Source: Acidobacteriota bacterium
GTDB lineage: Bacteria; Acidobacteriota; Terriglobia; Bryobacterales; Bryobacteraceae
DNA length: 64,000 nt
Direction: 5' to 3'
NCBI GenBank assembly: GCA_026394015.1
Contig: JAPKZA010000272.1
Span: 5,360 to 69,359 of the forward strand
Under the pieces are notes generated by a model. It did no database searches. It saw only the letters and a program-made list of their open reading frames with translations, and was not told where the DNA came from. The position numbers were made by a program, and so were the translations under genes. This document shows, piece after piece, positions 43,690 to 52,110 of this stretch; position 1 is the stretch's first letter; every line of letters starts with the position of its first letter.

Positions 43690-45723
43690 ATGCAAACAAG
43701 AGTAATCGCAATGTGGCTAGCGGCCGTCGCCGGCGCGGTTGCCGCTGATCCTGCGTATGCCGTCCTCGAAAAGGCGTACGCCGCCCTTCGCTCTCACCAG
43801 TTCGACCAAGCCGCCAGCTACTTCGAACAGGCCACCAAACTCGCCCCGGAACGAGGAGCCATTCGCAAGGACCTCGCCTACACCCTGCTCAAGATTGGGG
43901 AAACCGCCGCCGCGCGCGACCAGTTCCGCCAAGCGATGGAACTCGACCCCGCCGACCATCACGTCGCCCTCGAATATGCCTTTCTGGCGCACGAAACCCG
44001 CCAAGTCATCGAAGCCCGCCGCGTTTTTGACCGCGTCCGCAAGTCCGGCGATCCTGCCAGCCGCCAGACCGCCGAGCAGGCCTTTCAGAACATCGATCAG
44101 CCGCTCCGCGACGGCATCGCCCGCTGGCAAAAGGCTGTGGCCGCGCTGCCGGAGAACTACTCTGGCCACGAGGAGCTAGCCAAGCTCGCGGAGCAGCGCG
44201 AGGAACTCCCGCTCGCCGCCACCCACTTCGAAAAGGCTTGGCAGCTCAAACCGATCCTGCGCATCTTCCTGCTCGATCTCGGTCGCGTCTGGAAGGCCCT
44301 CGGCCGGGCCGAGGACTCGACCTCCGCCCTGTTGGCCGCCAGTCGCGGCACCGAGCCCCGGGTAGCGGAAGCCGCTCGCGAACTGCTGCCCCAGCGCTAT
44401 CCCTACGTCTATGAGTTCCGCAAAGCGCTCGCACTCGACGACGCCAACGTCGAATTACGCCGTGAACTCGCCTACCTTCTGCTCGAAATGGGCAACAAGC
44501 CCGAGGCCGAAGACGAGTTCCGCCGCATCGTCAGCGCGGCTCCGGAGGATCTACTCTCGGTCGCCCAGCTCGGCTTCCTCCGCCTCAACCGCAGCGACTT
44601 GGCCGGTGCCATGCCCTTGCTCGATCAGGTGCTGAAAAACGACGACACCGAGCTGGCCGACCGCGTTCGCTTTGCCCTCAAACTGCCCCGCACCCTGCGC
44701 AAACGCCCCGAGGCCCCCCAAGCCGAGCGGCGCATCGAAGCGAAAGTGCTCGCTGGAAAATCCTTGGAAAAGGGTTACATGAAGGACGCCCTGAAGTACC
44801 TCGCGATCGCCCACGAAACCGATCCGCTCGATTTCGATATCATGCTCAAACTGGGATGGGCCCACAACGTCACCAAGCAGGACGCGGTCGCAGCGCGGTG
44901 GTTCGACCTTGCCCGTCGCAGCCCCGATCCGAAGGTAGCCCAGGAAGCCAACAAGGCCTATCACAATCTCCACGCCGCCACCGCCCGCTTGCAGACCACC
45001 TTCTGGCTCTTCCCCATGTACAGCTCCCGCTGGCAAGACGTCTTCGCGTATGGACAACTCAAGACGGTCGTCAAGGTTAAGGGCCCCCTACGTCCTTATT
45101 TTTCGGCCCGCTTCGTCGGCGACGCCCGCAGCGGAACCATGGATCGAAGCCAACTGGCCGCTTCGAGCCCGCTGTATCTCTCCGAAAGCGCCGTCATCCT
45201 CGGGCTCGGCGTCGCCACCCCCGTCCATCGAGGCATCTTCGCCTGGGCCGAAGCAGGCACCGCGCTCAGCTACCTTCGCCGCGACGATGTGCCCCGCGCC
45301 ATGTCCGACTATCGGGCCGGCCTCAGCCTAACCCGTTTCTACGGCCCCACCATTCTCAACACCAAGCCCGGTTGGTTCACCGAAACGGCCAACGATGCCG
45401 TCTACGTCAGCCGCTTTGACCACAACACCATTTTCCAAACCCAAAACAAGTTTGGCCGCAACTTTGGCGGTAGCGAGGATGAAAACACCCTCCGCGCCCA
45501 GCTCTTTTGGGCGATGAATCTGAACGCGGACGTCAAACGGCAATACTGGGCCAACACGGCCGAAACCGGTCCCGGCGTGCGGTTCCGCTGGTCCGCTATG
45601 CCGCCCTCCATGGTTTTCACCGTGCAGGCGCTCCGTGGCGCTCATCTCGTCAACACCGGCAATCCCCGCCGGCCCAACTACTTCGATATTCGGGCGGGCT
45701 TCTGGTATGCGCTTACTCGTTAG
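43690..45723 (+). CDS. TPR-rich outer-membrane protein with C-terminal barrel, PgaA/PelB/NfrA-like
   Basis: 677 residues. A signal peptide (about 1-19) precedes roughly ten TPR units (AYAALRSHQFDQAASYFEQA, LLKIGETAAARDQFRQAMEL, LGWAHNVTKQDAVAARWF) to about residue 430. The C-terminal 250 residues are beta-barrel-like, with alternating aromatic strands (LRPYFSARFVGD, AWAEAGTALSYL, YFDIRAGFWYALTR) and an aromatic end. TPR scaffold plus barrel is the layout of exopolysaccharide export porins. The next gene, for a TIM-barrel enzyme, overlaps by 17 nt. No synthase gene is nearby. Confidence 0.8.
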   Translation: MQTRVIAMWLAAVAGAVAADPAYAVLEKAYAALRSHQFDQAASYFEQATKLAPERGAIRKDLAYTLLKIGETAAARDQFRQAMELDPADHHVALEYAFLAHETRQVIEARRVFDRVRKSGDPASRQTAEQAFQNIDQPLRDGIARWQKAVAALPENYSGHEELAKLAEQREELPLAATHFEKAWQLKPILRIFLLDLGRVWKALGRAEDSTSALLAASRGTEPRVAEAARELLPQRYPYVYEFRKALALDDANVELRRELAYLLLEMGNKPEAEDEFRRIVSAAPEDLLSVAQLGFLRLNRSDLAGAMPLLDQVLKNDDTELADRVRFALKLPRTLRKRPEAPQAERRIEAKVLAGKSLEKGYMKDALKYLAIAHETDPLDFDIMLKLGWAHNVTKQDAVAARWFDLARRSPDPKVAQEANKAYHNLHAATARLQTTFWLFPMYSSRWQDVFAYGQLKTVVKVKGPLRPYFSARFVGDARSGTMDRSQLAASSPLYLSESAVILGLGVATPVHRGIFAWAEAGTALSYLRRDDVPRAMSDYRAGLSLTRFYGPTILNTKPGWFTETANDAVYVSRFDHNTIFQTQNKFGRNFGGSEDENTLRAQLFWAMNLNADVKRQYWANTAETGPGVRFRWSAMPPSMVFTVQALRGAHLVNTGNPRRPNYFDIRAGFWYALTR

Positions 45724-47701
45724 TCTTTTACTCTCGTGCCTGGCTCTGGAAGCTGGCCGCCCCGCGTTTCAATATGCCTTTCACGTGGTCGGAGACGAGC
45801 CGACCTCCTGGCCCGCCATTCTCGGCTCTATCGGAATGACGCCCGCGGCCGATGGGTCGTCCAGCCTCATCGTCCTCCCCGGCGGAACCGCTGCCGCCCC
45901 GGCTTCCTGGCTCCCGCGCATTGAAGCCGGCGCACTGGTCATCATCGAAGGCGAAAGCCCCCTCGCCGAGGCCCTGGGCATCCGGCCCACCACCAAGCGC
46001 GTCCCCACGCGAAGCGTCATCGATCGCGCCGATCCGAAACTCCCCATCGTCTGGGAAAAATCGATCGACCTGCCGCGATTTGAACTGCCGCCCGATGCGA
46101 AGGTCTACGCCCACGAACGCTGGTCGAGCGCCCCTCTCATGGCCGGCGTCCGGCGCGGCGCCGGGGCGGTGCTCTGGCTCGCCGTCACCCCCGGCAAAGA
46201 AGGCCACGAACGCTTTCCCTACGCCCTCCAAGCCCTTACCGACCTGGGCCTCCAGCCCCCCTATCGCAGCGGTCGCCTCTGGGCCTTCTTCGATTCCTCC
46301 TACCGGCTCCGCGTGGACCCGGACTACTTCGCTGAACGCTGGCGGCGCGCCGGCATCGGAGCCCTCCACGTCGCCGCCTGGCACTATCACGACCGCGACG
46401 CCGGTCGCGACGAGTACCTCCGCAAGCTCATTGAGGCCTGCCACAGACGCGCGATCCTAGTCTACGCCTGGGTCGAACTCCCCCACGTCAGCGAACAGTT
46501 CTGGCACCAGTATCCCGAGTGGCGCGAAAAGACGGCCCTGTTGCAGGATGCCCAACTCGACTGGCGGAAGCTGATGAACCTCCAGCACCCCGATTGCGTA
46601 AAAGCCATCGCCGGCGGCCTCTCGGACCTCGTTCGCCGCTTTGACTGGGATGGCGTCAATCTCGCCGAACTCTACTTCGAATCCCTCGAAGGCATCGACA
46701 ATCCTGCCCGCTTCACGCCTTTCAACGACAACGTCCGCGCCGCCTTCCAAAGTCGTCACGGCGTCGATCCGCTCGCCATCGTCAAGGAAAAGAACCACGA
46801 ACTCCGCAGCGCCTGGCTTGACTACCGAGCCCATCTCGCCCAACAGATGCAGGAAGAATGGCTCTTCCGCATCGAAGCCGAGCGCAAGCAAAAGCCCTAT
46901 CTCGATATCGTGCTCACCCACGTCGACGACCGGTTCGATACCCGCATGCGCGAACTCATCGGTGCCGACGCCGGTCGTCTCCTGCCGCTCCTCGAAGACC
47001 ACGATTTCACTTTCCTCATCGAAGATCCCGCCACCATCTGGCACCTCGGGCCGCAACGCTATCCGCAGATCGCCGAGAAGTACCGTCCCCTCACCACGCA
47101 TCGCGAAAAGCTGGCCATCGACATCAACATCGTCGAACGCTACCAGGACGTCTACCCCACCAAGCAGCAAACCGGTACCGAACTCTTTCAACTCGTGCAC
47201 CTCTCCTCGAAGGCCTTCAGCCGCGTCGCCCTCTATTTTGAGAATTCGATTCTGGCGCAGGACCTGCCGCTGCTCGCCTCCTCCTCTGCCGATGTCCAAC
47301 GCGTTGAAAGAGTCGCCAACCGCCTTGTCCTAGAAACCCAGCGGGGCGTTGGCATCCCCTGGCATGGCCCGGCCATGGTCAACGGCCGCGTCTGGCCCAT
47401 CGCCGACGAAACAACTTTGTGGCTTCCCCCTGGACCCGTCGCGGTCGAAACCTCGTCCACGGAACCGCCCCTCCGCGTACTCGATTTCAATGGCGATCTA
47501 AAATCCGCCGCCGTCCAGGGCGGTTCCGTGGATCTGGCTTACCAAAGTGCCGGCCGGGCCATCGCGATCCTCGATCGGAGGCCAGTCAGCATCGAGATCG
47601 ATGGTGCCCCGGCCCAACCGACGCTTCTCGAGGCCGCTCCCGGACGTTATGCCCTTTTACTCCCCCGTGGCCAACACTTAGTCACTTTCTGCGCCCGCTA
47701 A
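45707..47701 (+). CDS. Secreted TIM-barrel glycoside-hydrolase-like protein (PgaB/PelA C-domain type)
   Basis: 664 residues from ATG 45707, overlapping the TPR-barrel gene by 17 nt. After a signal peptide, about 20-190 form a Rossmann-like part (LIVLPGGTAAAPASWLP, ALVIIEGES). Residues 195-520 look like a family 13/10-like TIM barrel: IGALHVAAWHYHD, RRAILVYAWVELPHVSEQFW, WRKLMNLQHPDCVKAIAGGL, WDGVNLAELYFES (candidate catalytic Glu), DIVLTHVDD and LAIDINIVERY. The barrel resembles the hydrolase half of exopolysaccharide enzymes. A C-terminal beta domain follows. Polysaccharide trimming together with the TPR-barrel export protein is the likely role. Confidence 0.72.
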   Translation: MRLLVSLLLSCLALEAGRPAFQYAFHVVGDEPTSWPAILGSIGMTPAADGSSSLIVLPGGTAAAPASWLPRIEAGALVIIEGESPLAEALGIRPTTKRVPTRSVIDRADPKLPIVWEKSIDLPRFELPPDAKVYAHERWSSAPLMAGVRRGAGAVLWLAVTPGKEGHERFPYALQALTDLGLQPPYRSGRLWAFFDSSYRLRVDPDYFAERWRRAGIGALHVAAWHYHDRDAGRDEYLRKLIEACHRRAILVYAWVELPHVSEQFWHQYPEWREKTALLQDAQLDWRKLMNLQHPDCVKAIAGGLSDLVRRFDWDGVNLAELYFESLEGIDNPARFTPFNDNVRAAFQSRHGVDPLAIVKEKNHELRSAWLDYRAHLAQQMQEEWLFRIEAERKQKPYLDIVLTHVDDRFDTRMRELIGADAGRLLPLLEDHDFTFLIEDPATIWHLGPQRYPQIAEKYRPLTTHREKLAIDINIVERYQDVYPTKQQTGTELFQLVHLSSKAFSRVALYFENSILAQDLPLLASSSADVQRVERVANRLVLETQRGVGIPWHGPAMVNGRVWPIADETTLWLPPGPVAVETSSTEPPLRVLDFNGDLKSAAVQGGSVDLAYQSAGRAIAILDRRPVSIEIDGAPAQPTLLEAAPGRYALLLPRGQHLVTFCAR

Positions 47702-48573
47702 CGGACGACCGCTTCCAGTTGCAGCAAGGACGACGCCGGCGCCGGAGCAGCACCCAACTCCTCCGCCCGATCCACACCCTTCACCGTAATCGTGAATCGC
47801 CCGCTATCGTTGCGCACGATGAATCCCTGTTCTTTCAAATACCAAATCGTGAATTCGAGGTGCTCGCGAGGAATCCCCAACATCTCCTCCATCTCCTGAA
47901 TCGGCACGCCGGGCTGGTCCGGTTCCCGCATCCGTTTCAGGTACAACATGGACAAAATCCCTTGCCGCTTCTCCTTCTCCGCGCCGACCCCGCCGGAAGC
48001 CGTTTGGGAGTTAAATATCCGCCACTGCTTCTTCTCCATGCGCGTCCGTTCCACATCGTACGCCGCCCGTTGCACCGGATCCGCCAACACCCGATACGCC
48101 CGGACCAAAGCCCTGAATAGCTCCTCCCCGCCGGTCTCCAGATTGTCCGGATGGTAACGAGACGCCAGAATGCGATACACGCGATGGACCGTCTCCGGCT
48201 CCGCCTTCGGATGGATCTGCATGAATTCGTAGAGGTCTAACTCCTGCTCCGGAGCATTTGCCGCCGCGTGCGCGTGGAACGAGATCCCCGCCTTATAAAG
48301 CTTCCCCACCGGACTCGCCCACATCACGACGCCCTGCGGTCGGCCCGGTCCGGATGCCACAGACGTCGGCGCGCCTTCCACCAGCACCGTCTGCCCGACC
48401 CGCAACTCTACCGGCGCCAGGATCCCTAACCCGCCCTGCGAGAAGTTCTCCACCCGCGCCGGAACCCGCTGCCACTTGCCAGTCGTGAGCTCCAGCCAGA
48501 GCTGAATCTCCATACTCGCAGGGGCCGGAAGCCGGGAGCGACGACGGCGTTCTTCGACCGATTCTTTGTCCAT
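47698..48573 (-). CDS. PilZ-J-domain-winged-helix fusion protein
   Basis: 291 residues with no signal peptide. About 10-105 is a PilZ-like domain with an RRRRSR N-terminal motif and NFSQGGLG (N-x-S-x-x-G at 43-48), suggesting c-di-GMP binding. About 114-175 is a J-domain with the Hsp70-activating HPD at 141-143 (RYHPDNLETGGEELFRALVRAY) and DPVQRAAYD. About 200-270 looks like a winged helix (EMEEMLGIPREHLEFTIWYLKEQGFI). The combination would connect a second messenger to chaperone recruitment. It lies alone; its stop interlocks with the TIM-barrel gene, and a GntR gene ends 61 nt upstream. Confidence 0.85.
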   Translation of the reverse strand: MDKESVEERRRRSRLPAPASMEIQLWLELTTGKWQRVPARVENFSQGGLGILAPVELRVGQTVLVEGAPTSVASGPGRPQGVVMWASPVGKLYKAGISFHAHAAANAPEQELDLYEFMQIHPKAEPETVHRVYRILASRYHPDNLETGGEELFRALVRAYRVLADPVQRAAYDVERTRMEKKQWRIFNSQTASGGVGAEKEKRQGILSMLYLKRMREPDQPGVPIQEMEEMLGIPREHLEFTIWYLKEQGFIVRNDSGRFTITVKGVDRAEELGAAPAPASSLLQLEAVVR

Positions 48574-48634
48574 TTCCCTTCACTTCGGCAAACTCTCGCA
48601 AAACGTGAGGGAATAGGGCCAACCTCCAAGCGGC

Positions 48635-49267
48635 CTAAGGTTGAACAATCCTCTGCACTTGCACCTTGTCCCCCGGGCAGAGCGAAACCCGATGCGCCAG
48701 CGGTCGCTGCGAGGAATCAAAAAAAGTTTGCGTGATTCGAAGAAAGGCACCGCCCTGCACCACCACCGCCTCGATCGTCTCCTTCGCAAAAACCCCCTCC
48801 ACGCTTAACCAACCGAGCAGCGGCGTCGATCCGATCTTCCGCAACTCCCGCTCGTTTGCCACCGGAAGCCAAATCTGCTCCTCGATCATTCGCGTCGTCC
48901 CGGAACTCCAAACCCGCGCCACCAGGCCGCAAGTCTGGCCCGCCATCGGCTCCGGAATCACCGCCCCCGCCGCGAACATCTGCGTCGCTACCAGCCGCCC
49001 CGTGAGTTTACCCTTGAACAGGTCATGGGGGTCCTGCAGCCGTTGCCCCCCGGTTGTGCTGGGCGCGACAAACGTCCCGGATCCAACCCGACGGATCACG
49101 AAGCCTTCTTGCTGCAACATCAAAACGGCATGCCGGGCGGTCATCAGGCTGACTTCATACTTTGTCGCCAAGTCCCGCTCGGACGCTAATTTGTCCCCGG
49201 GTTGGAGCTTGCCGGAACGAATTTGCTCCAGAATTATTTGATGGATTCGAACATAAGCGGCCGCCAT
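48635..49267 (-). CDS. GntR-family transcription regulator, UTRA-type
   Basis: 210 residues. The winged helix-turn-helix has IHQIILEQIRSGKLQPGDKLASERDLATKYEVS, followed by TARHAVLMLQQEGFVIRRVGSGTFV (DNA-recognition and wing). The C-terminal UTRA-like ligand domain spans about 95-205. Such proteins are sugar or amino-acid-derivative sensors. The palindrome between this gene and the sugar isomerase gene (49277-49291) is the natural operator; both genes may be controlled by it. Confidence 0.9.
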   Translation of the reverse strand: MAAAYVRIHQIILEQIRSGKLQPGDKLASERDLATKYEVSLMTARHAVLMLQQEGFVIRRVGSGTFVAPSTTGGQRLQDPHDLFKGKLTGRLVATQMFAAGAVIPEPMAGQTCGLVARVWSSGTTRMIEEQIWLPVANERELRKIGSTPLLGWLSVEGVFAKETIEAVVVQGGAFLRITQTFFDSSQRPLAHRVSLCPGDKVQVQRIVQP

Positions 49268-49276
49268 GAGGAAAGT

Positions 49277-49291
49277 GCTATAGAGTATAGC
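49277..49291. promoter_or_regulatory. GCTATA-GAG-TATAGC palindrome, likely GntR operator
   Basis: Two perfect 6-bp arms with a 3-nt centre, placed 9 nt after the start codon of the GntR gene and 12 nt before the start of the isomerase operon. The position in a 36-nt divergent gap and the spacing fit a regulator binding site. It also overlaps TATA-like promoter elements. Confidence 0.6.
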
Positions 49292-49303
49292 TAATTACGC
49301 CTC

Positions 49304-50194
49304 ATGTCCACCATGCCCCTTTTATTGCACTCCGTCAGCTACTCCGGTTCCTGGGGACAAGCGGCGCTCTCCACCGAACAGTTCGTCGCCAAGGCCGCCT
49401 CTCTTGGTTTCCAGGGCACCATGCTGATGGCCAAGCGTCCCCACCTCAGCTTGCTCGATTTTGACGTCGCCCGCCGTCGCGAACTGCGGCAACAGCTCGC
49501 CGCCGCTGGCCTCACCCACAACGTACTCGCCGGCTACACCAACTTCACGGCCGACCTCGAACACGCCGAAATCCCGCAGCGCGAAATGCAGATTCACTAC
49601 GTCGAATCGCTCGCGCAGCTCGGCGCCGACATCGGCGCGCCGCTCGTCCGCATCTTTACCGGTTACGAACACCCCGCCCTGCCCTTCACCGCCCAATGGC
49701 GCCTGATTGTAGATGCGCTCCGCGAATGCGCCCGCCGCGCCGCTCCCCACGGCGTCACCCTCGTCCTCCAGAATCACCACGACGTCGCCGTCGGCTATGA
49801 AAGCTTCCGCGATCTTCTCCTCGAAGTGAACGAACCCAATCTCCGCGCCGGCTTTGACGCCTGGGCCCCGGCCCTGCACGGCGACGACCTCGCCCAAGCC
49901 GCCGCCAGCCTAGCCCCTCTGATGGTCCACACAACCGTCGCCGATTACCTCCGCAAGCCCCGCTATCGTTACGAACCCCAACTCGTTAACTACGTCGCCA
50001 CCACCCCCTACGTCCAGGCCGTCCCCTTCGGCGAAGGGTTCATCGACTACCGGGCCTTTTTCGCCGCAGCCATTCGCGGTGGCTTCGCCGGCAGCGTCGC
50101 TTACGAAATGTGTTCCCCCCTCGTCGGAGGCGGCAGCGAAGAAAATCTCGATCGTTATGCCCGCTCGTTCGTCGAGTGGATGCGCCAAGCATGA
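49304..50194 (+). CDS. Sugar phosphate isomerase/epimerase-like TIM-barrel protein
   Basis: 296 residues. The AP-endonuclease-2 (xylose isomerase-like) family is shown by KAASLGFQGTMLM, LAQLGADIGAPLVRIFTGYE, VTLVLQNHHDV (catalytic His region), RAGFDAWAPAL and FAGSVAYEMCSPL with Glu ligands. Substrate unknown; relatives include hydroxypyruvate isomerase and inosose isomerases. First gene of an operon with the antiporter gene, which overlaps its stop by ATGA, and controlled by the adjacent GntR protein. Confidence 0.85.
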   Translation: MSTMPLLLHSVSYSGSWGQAALSTEQFVAKAASLGFQGTMLMAKRPHLSLLDFDVARRRELRQQLAAAGLTHNVLAGYTNFTADLEHAEIPQREMQIHYVESLAQLGADIGAPLVRIFTGYEHPALPFTAQWRLIVDALRECARRAAPHGVTLVLQNHHDVAVGYESFRDLLLEVNEPNLRAGFDAWAPALHGDDLAQAAASLAPLMVHTTVADYLRKPRYRYEPQLVNYVATTPYVQAVPFGEGFIDYRAFFAAAIRGGFAGSVAYEMCSPLVGGGSEENLDRYARSFVEWMRQA

Positions 50195-51387
50195 GTGCTC
50201 AGGGCAGTTCCGAACTGCCGATGGCGATGCTGCTCGTCTTCGGCACCGCGAAGATCATGGGCGAGATCTTCGAACGGCTCCGCATGCCGAATATCGTCGG
50301 CGAAATCATCGCCGGAGTCGTGCTCGGGGCCAGTGTGCTCAACTGGGTTGACCCCCGCCAAACGGCCGAGCTCGCCGACCTCGGGGTGATCTTCCTGCTG
50401 TTCCGTGTCGGGCTCGAAGTGAAAGCCTCGGATCTCGTCAAGGTCGGTCGCGTCGCCTCCCTTGTCGCGCTCCTGGGTGTACTCCTGCCGTTAGCCATGG
50501 GCTACGGCATCTACATCTACAACGGCTCCAACCAGATCGAGGCGCTCTTCGTAGGCACCGCCATGGTGGCGACTTCGGTCGGTATCACCGCCCAGGTTCT
50601 CGCCTCCAAAGGCCTGCTCAACGTCCGCGCCAGCCGCATCATTCTCGCCGCCGCGGTGATCGACGACATCCTCGGCCTCATCGTCCTCGCCATCGTTTCC
50701 AGCCTCGCCAAAGGCGAAATCAACATCCTCCAGTTGACGACCACGGCCGGCATCTCCATCGGCTTCACCATCTTCGTGCTCAGCGTCGGCACGAAGACGA
50801 TGGAGCGTCTTCTGCCCCGCGTGCAGAAGCGGCTTCGCGGCGGCGAGTCGCAGTTTTCGCTGGCCATGATTCTGCTCTTCGCGCTGGCCGTTTTCGCTAC
50901 CTACGCCGGCGTCGCCGCCATCATCGGCGCGTTCCTGGCCGGCGTCGCGCTTTCTGATTCGGTCTCCCGCCGCGTGCACGATCTCGCGCAGGGCGTCACT
51001 GAACTGCTCGTGCCCTTCTTCCTCGCCGGCATCGGGATGGCGCTGGACGTCCGCGTGCTCCAGCATCCGCAAACGCTCCTGCTGGCTGCCGTCATCACCG
51101 CCGCCGCCGTCGTTTCGAAAATCCTCGGCTGCGGCCTGGGAGCCCTTTCGCTCGGCTGGCCGGACGCCCGCCGCATTGGTGCCGGCATGGTCCCGCGAGG
51201 CGAGGTCGGCATGGTGGTCGCGCAGATCGGCGCCGGCATCGGCACCGTCTCCCAAACCACCTACAGCGTCGTTGTCATCATGGCCGTCATGACCACCCTC
51301 ATCGCCCCTCTACTCATCAACGTCACCTTTCGTTCCCTCGGCCAGATGCCCGTCGACCCCGACGACGTCCCGATTAGAATTGAATAA
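50191..51387 (+). CDS. CPA2-type cation:proton antiporter
   Basis: 398 residues from ATG 50191. About 12 membrane segments. Conserved Na+/H+ exchanger motifs are PNIVGEIIAGVVLGASVLNW near the N-terminus, LGVIFLLFRVGLEVKASDL, TSVGITAQVLASKGLL, and VIDDILGLIVLAI with the paired Asp of the ion site. The C-terminal PRGEVGMVVAQIG loop matches the TrkA-less KefB/CPA2 type. It exchanges Na+ or K+ for protons. Overlapped with the isomerase gene and followed at 3 nt by a gene of unknown role. Confidence 0.9.
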   Translation: MSAQGSSELPMAMLLVFGTAKIMGEIFERLRMPNIVGEIIAGVVLGASVLNWVDPRQTAELADLGVIFLLFRVGLEVKASDLVKVGRVASLVALLGVLLPLAMGYGIYIYNGSNQIEALFVGTAMVATSVGITAQVLASKGLLNVRASRIILAAAVIDDILGLIVLAIVSSLAKGEINILQLTTTAGISIGFTIFVLSVGTKTMERLLPRVQKRLRGGESQFSLAMILLFALAVFATYAGVAAIIGAFLAGVALSDSVSRRVHDLAQGVTELLVPFFLAGIGMALDVRVLQHPQTLLLAAVITAAAVVSKILGCGLGALSLGWPDARRIGAGMVPRGEVGMVVAQIGAGIGTVSQTTYSVVVIMAVMTTLIAPLLINVTFRSLGQMPVDPDDVPIRIE

Positions 51388-51390
51388 CGC

Positions 51391-52095
51391 ATGTTGATCG
51401 AACTGGCGACGCTCACAGCATTAGGGTTCACCAACCTCGTCGGCCCCACCCATCACGTCCAAGGCATCGATGTCGAAGGCGAGTTCGTCTGGGTCTCGGC
51501 TGTCGAAAAAGCCACCCACAAAGGCTTCCTCTCCCGCTTTAACGCTAAGACCGGCCAGCGCCTCGCCATGGTCGAAGTGCAGGACGGCGAACGCTACCAT
51601 CCCGGCGGCCTCCAACTCTCGGGCGACTCGATTTGGCTGCCCGTCGCCGAATATCGGCGCGAGTCCAGCGCCTGGATTCAGAAGCGCAACAAACACACCC
51701 TGGCGCTCGAAGCCCAGTTCCCCGTCGCCGATCACATCGGCTGCGTCGCCATCAGCAACGGCGTCATCTGGGGCGGCAACTGGGACTCCCGCCACTTCTA
51801 TCGCTGGCGTCCCGACGGCTCTCTGATCGACAAGCGCCCCAATTCAACGGGAACCGGCTTTCAAGATTTAAAGCTCCGCGACGGATCCCTGATCGGCAAC
51901 GGAGTGAAGACCCCAACCTCCGGCACGATCGAATGGCTTCATCCGGAGTCGCTCACCGTCCAACGCTCGATCTCGACCGGAAGAACCGATCGCAACGTCC
52001 GCTACTCGAACGAAGGCATGGCCATCGACAAAGACATTCTGTATCTCCTCCCCGAAGACGATCCCAGTCGTCTGTTCCGCTTCCGCCTACCCTGA
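51391..52095 (+). CDS. DUF6454-like secreted beta-propeller protein
   Basis: 234 residues. Repeating strands HHVQGIDVEGEFVWVSAVE, KGFLSRFNAKTG, RYHPGGLQLSGDSIWLPVAEY, HIGCVAISNGVIWGGNWDSRHFYRW and YSNEGMAIDKDILYLLPEDD fit a five- to seven-bladed propeller. The nearest label I know is DUF6454. The weak hydrophobic start (MLIELATLTALG) is not a firm signal. The gene follows the antiporter by 3 nt, so it is the third gene of the isomerase operon. Possible role: binding a calcium or carbohydrate ligand. Confidence 0.7.
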   Translation: MLIELATLTALGFTNLVGPTHHVQGIDVEGEFVWVSAVEKATHKGFLSRFNAKTGQRLAMVEVQDGERYHPGGLQLSGDSIWLPVAEYRRESSAWIQKRNKHTLALEAQFPVADHIGCVAISNGVIWGGNWDSRHFYRWRPDGSLIDKRPNSTGTGFQDLKLRDGSLIGNGVKTPTSGTIEWLHPESLTVQRSISTGRTDRNVRYSNEGMAIDKDILYLLPEDDPSRLFRFRLP

Positions 52096-52110
52096 TATTC
52101 TTACCAAGCC

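Noticed and set aside
48574-48613. Inverted repeat TTCCCTTCAC...GTGAGGGAA between the PilZ-J and GntR genes as a terminator
   Set aside because: One arm has an extra base, the loop is about 21 nt and no U tract follows; too weak to annotate.
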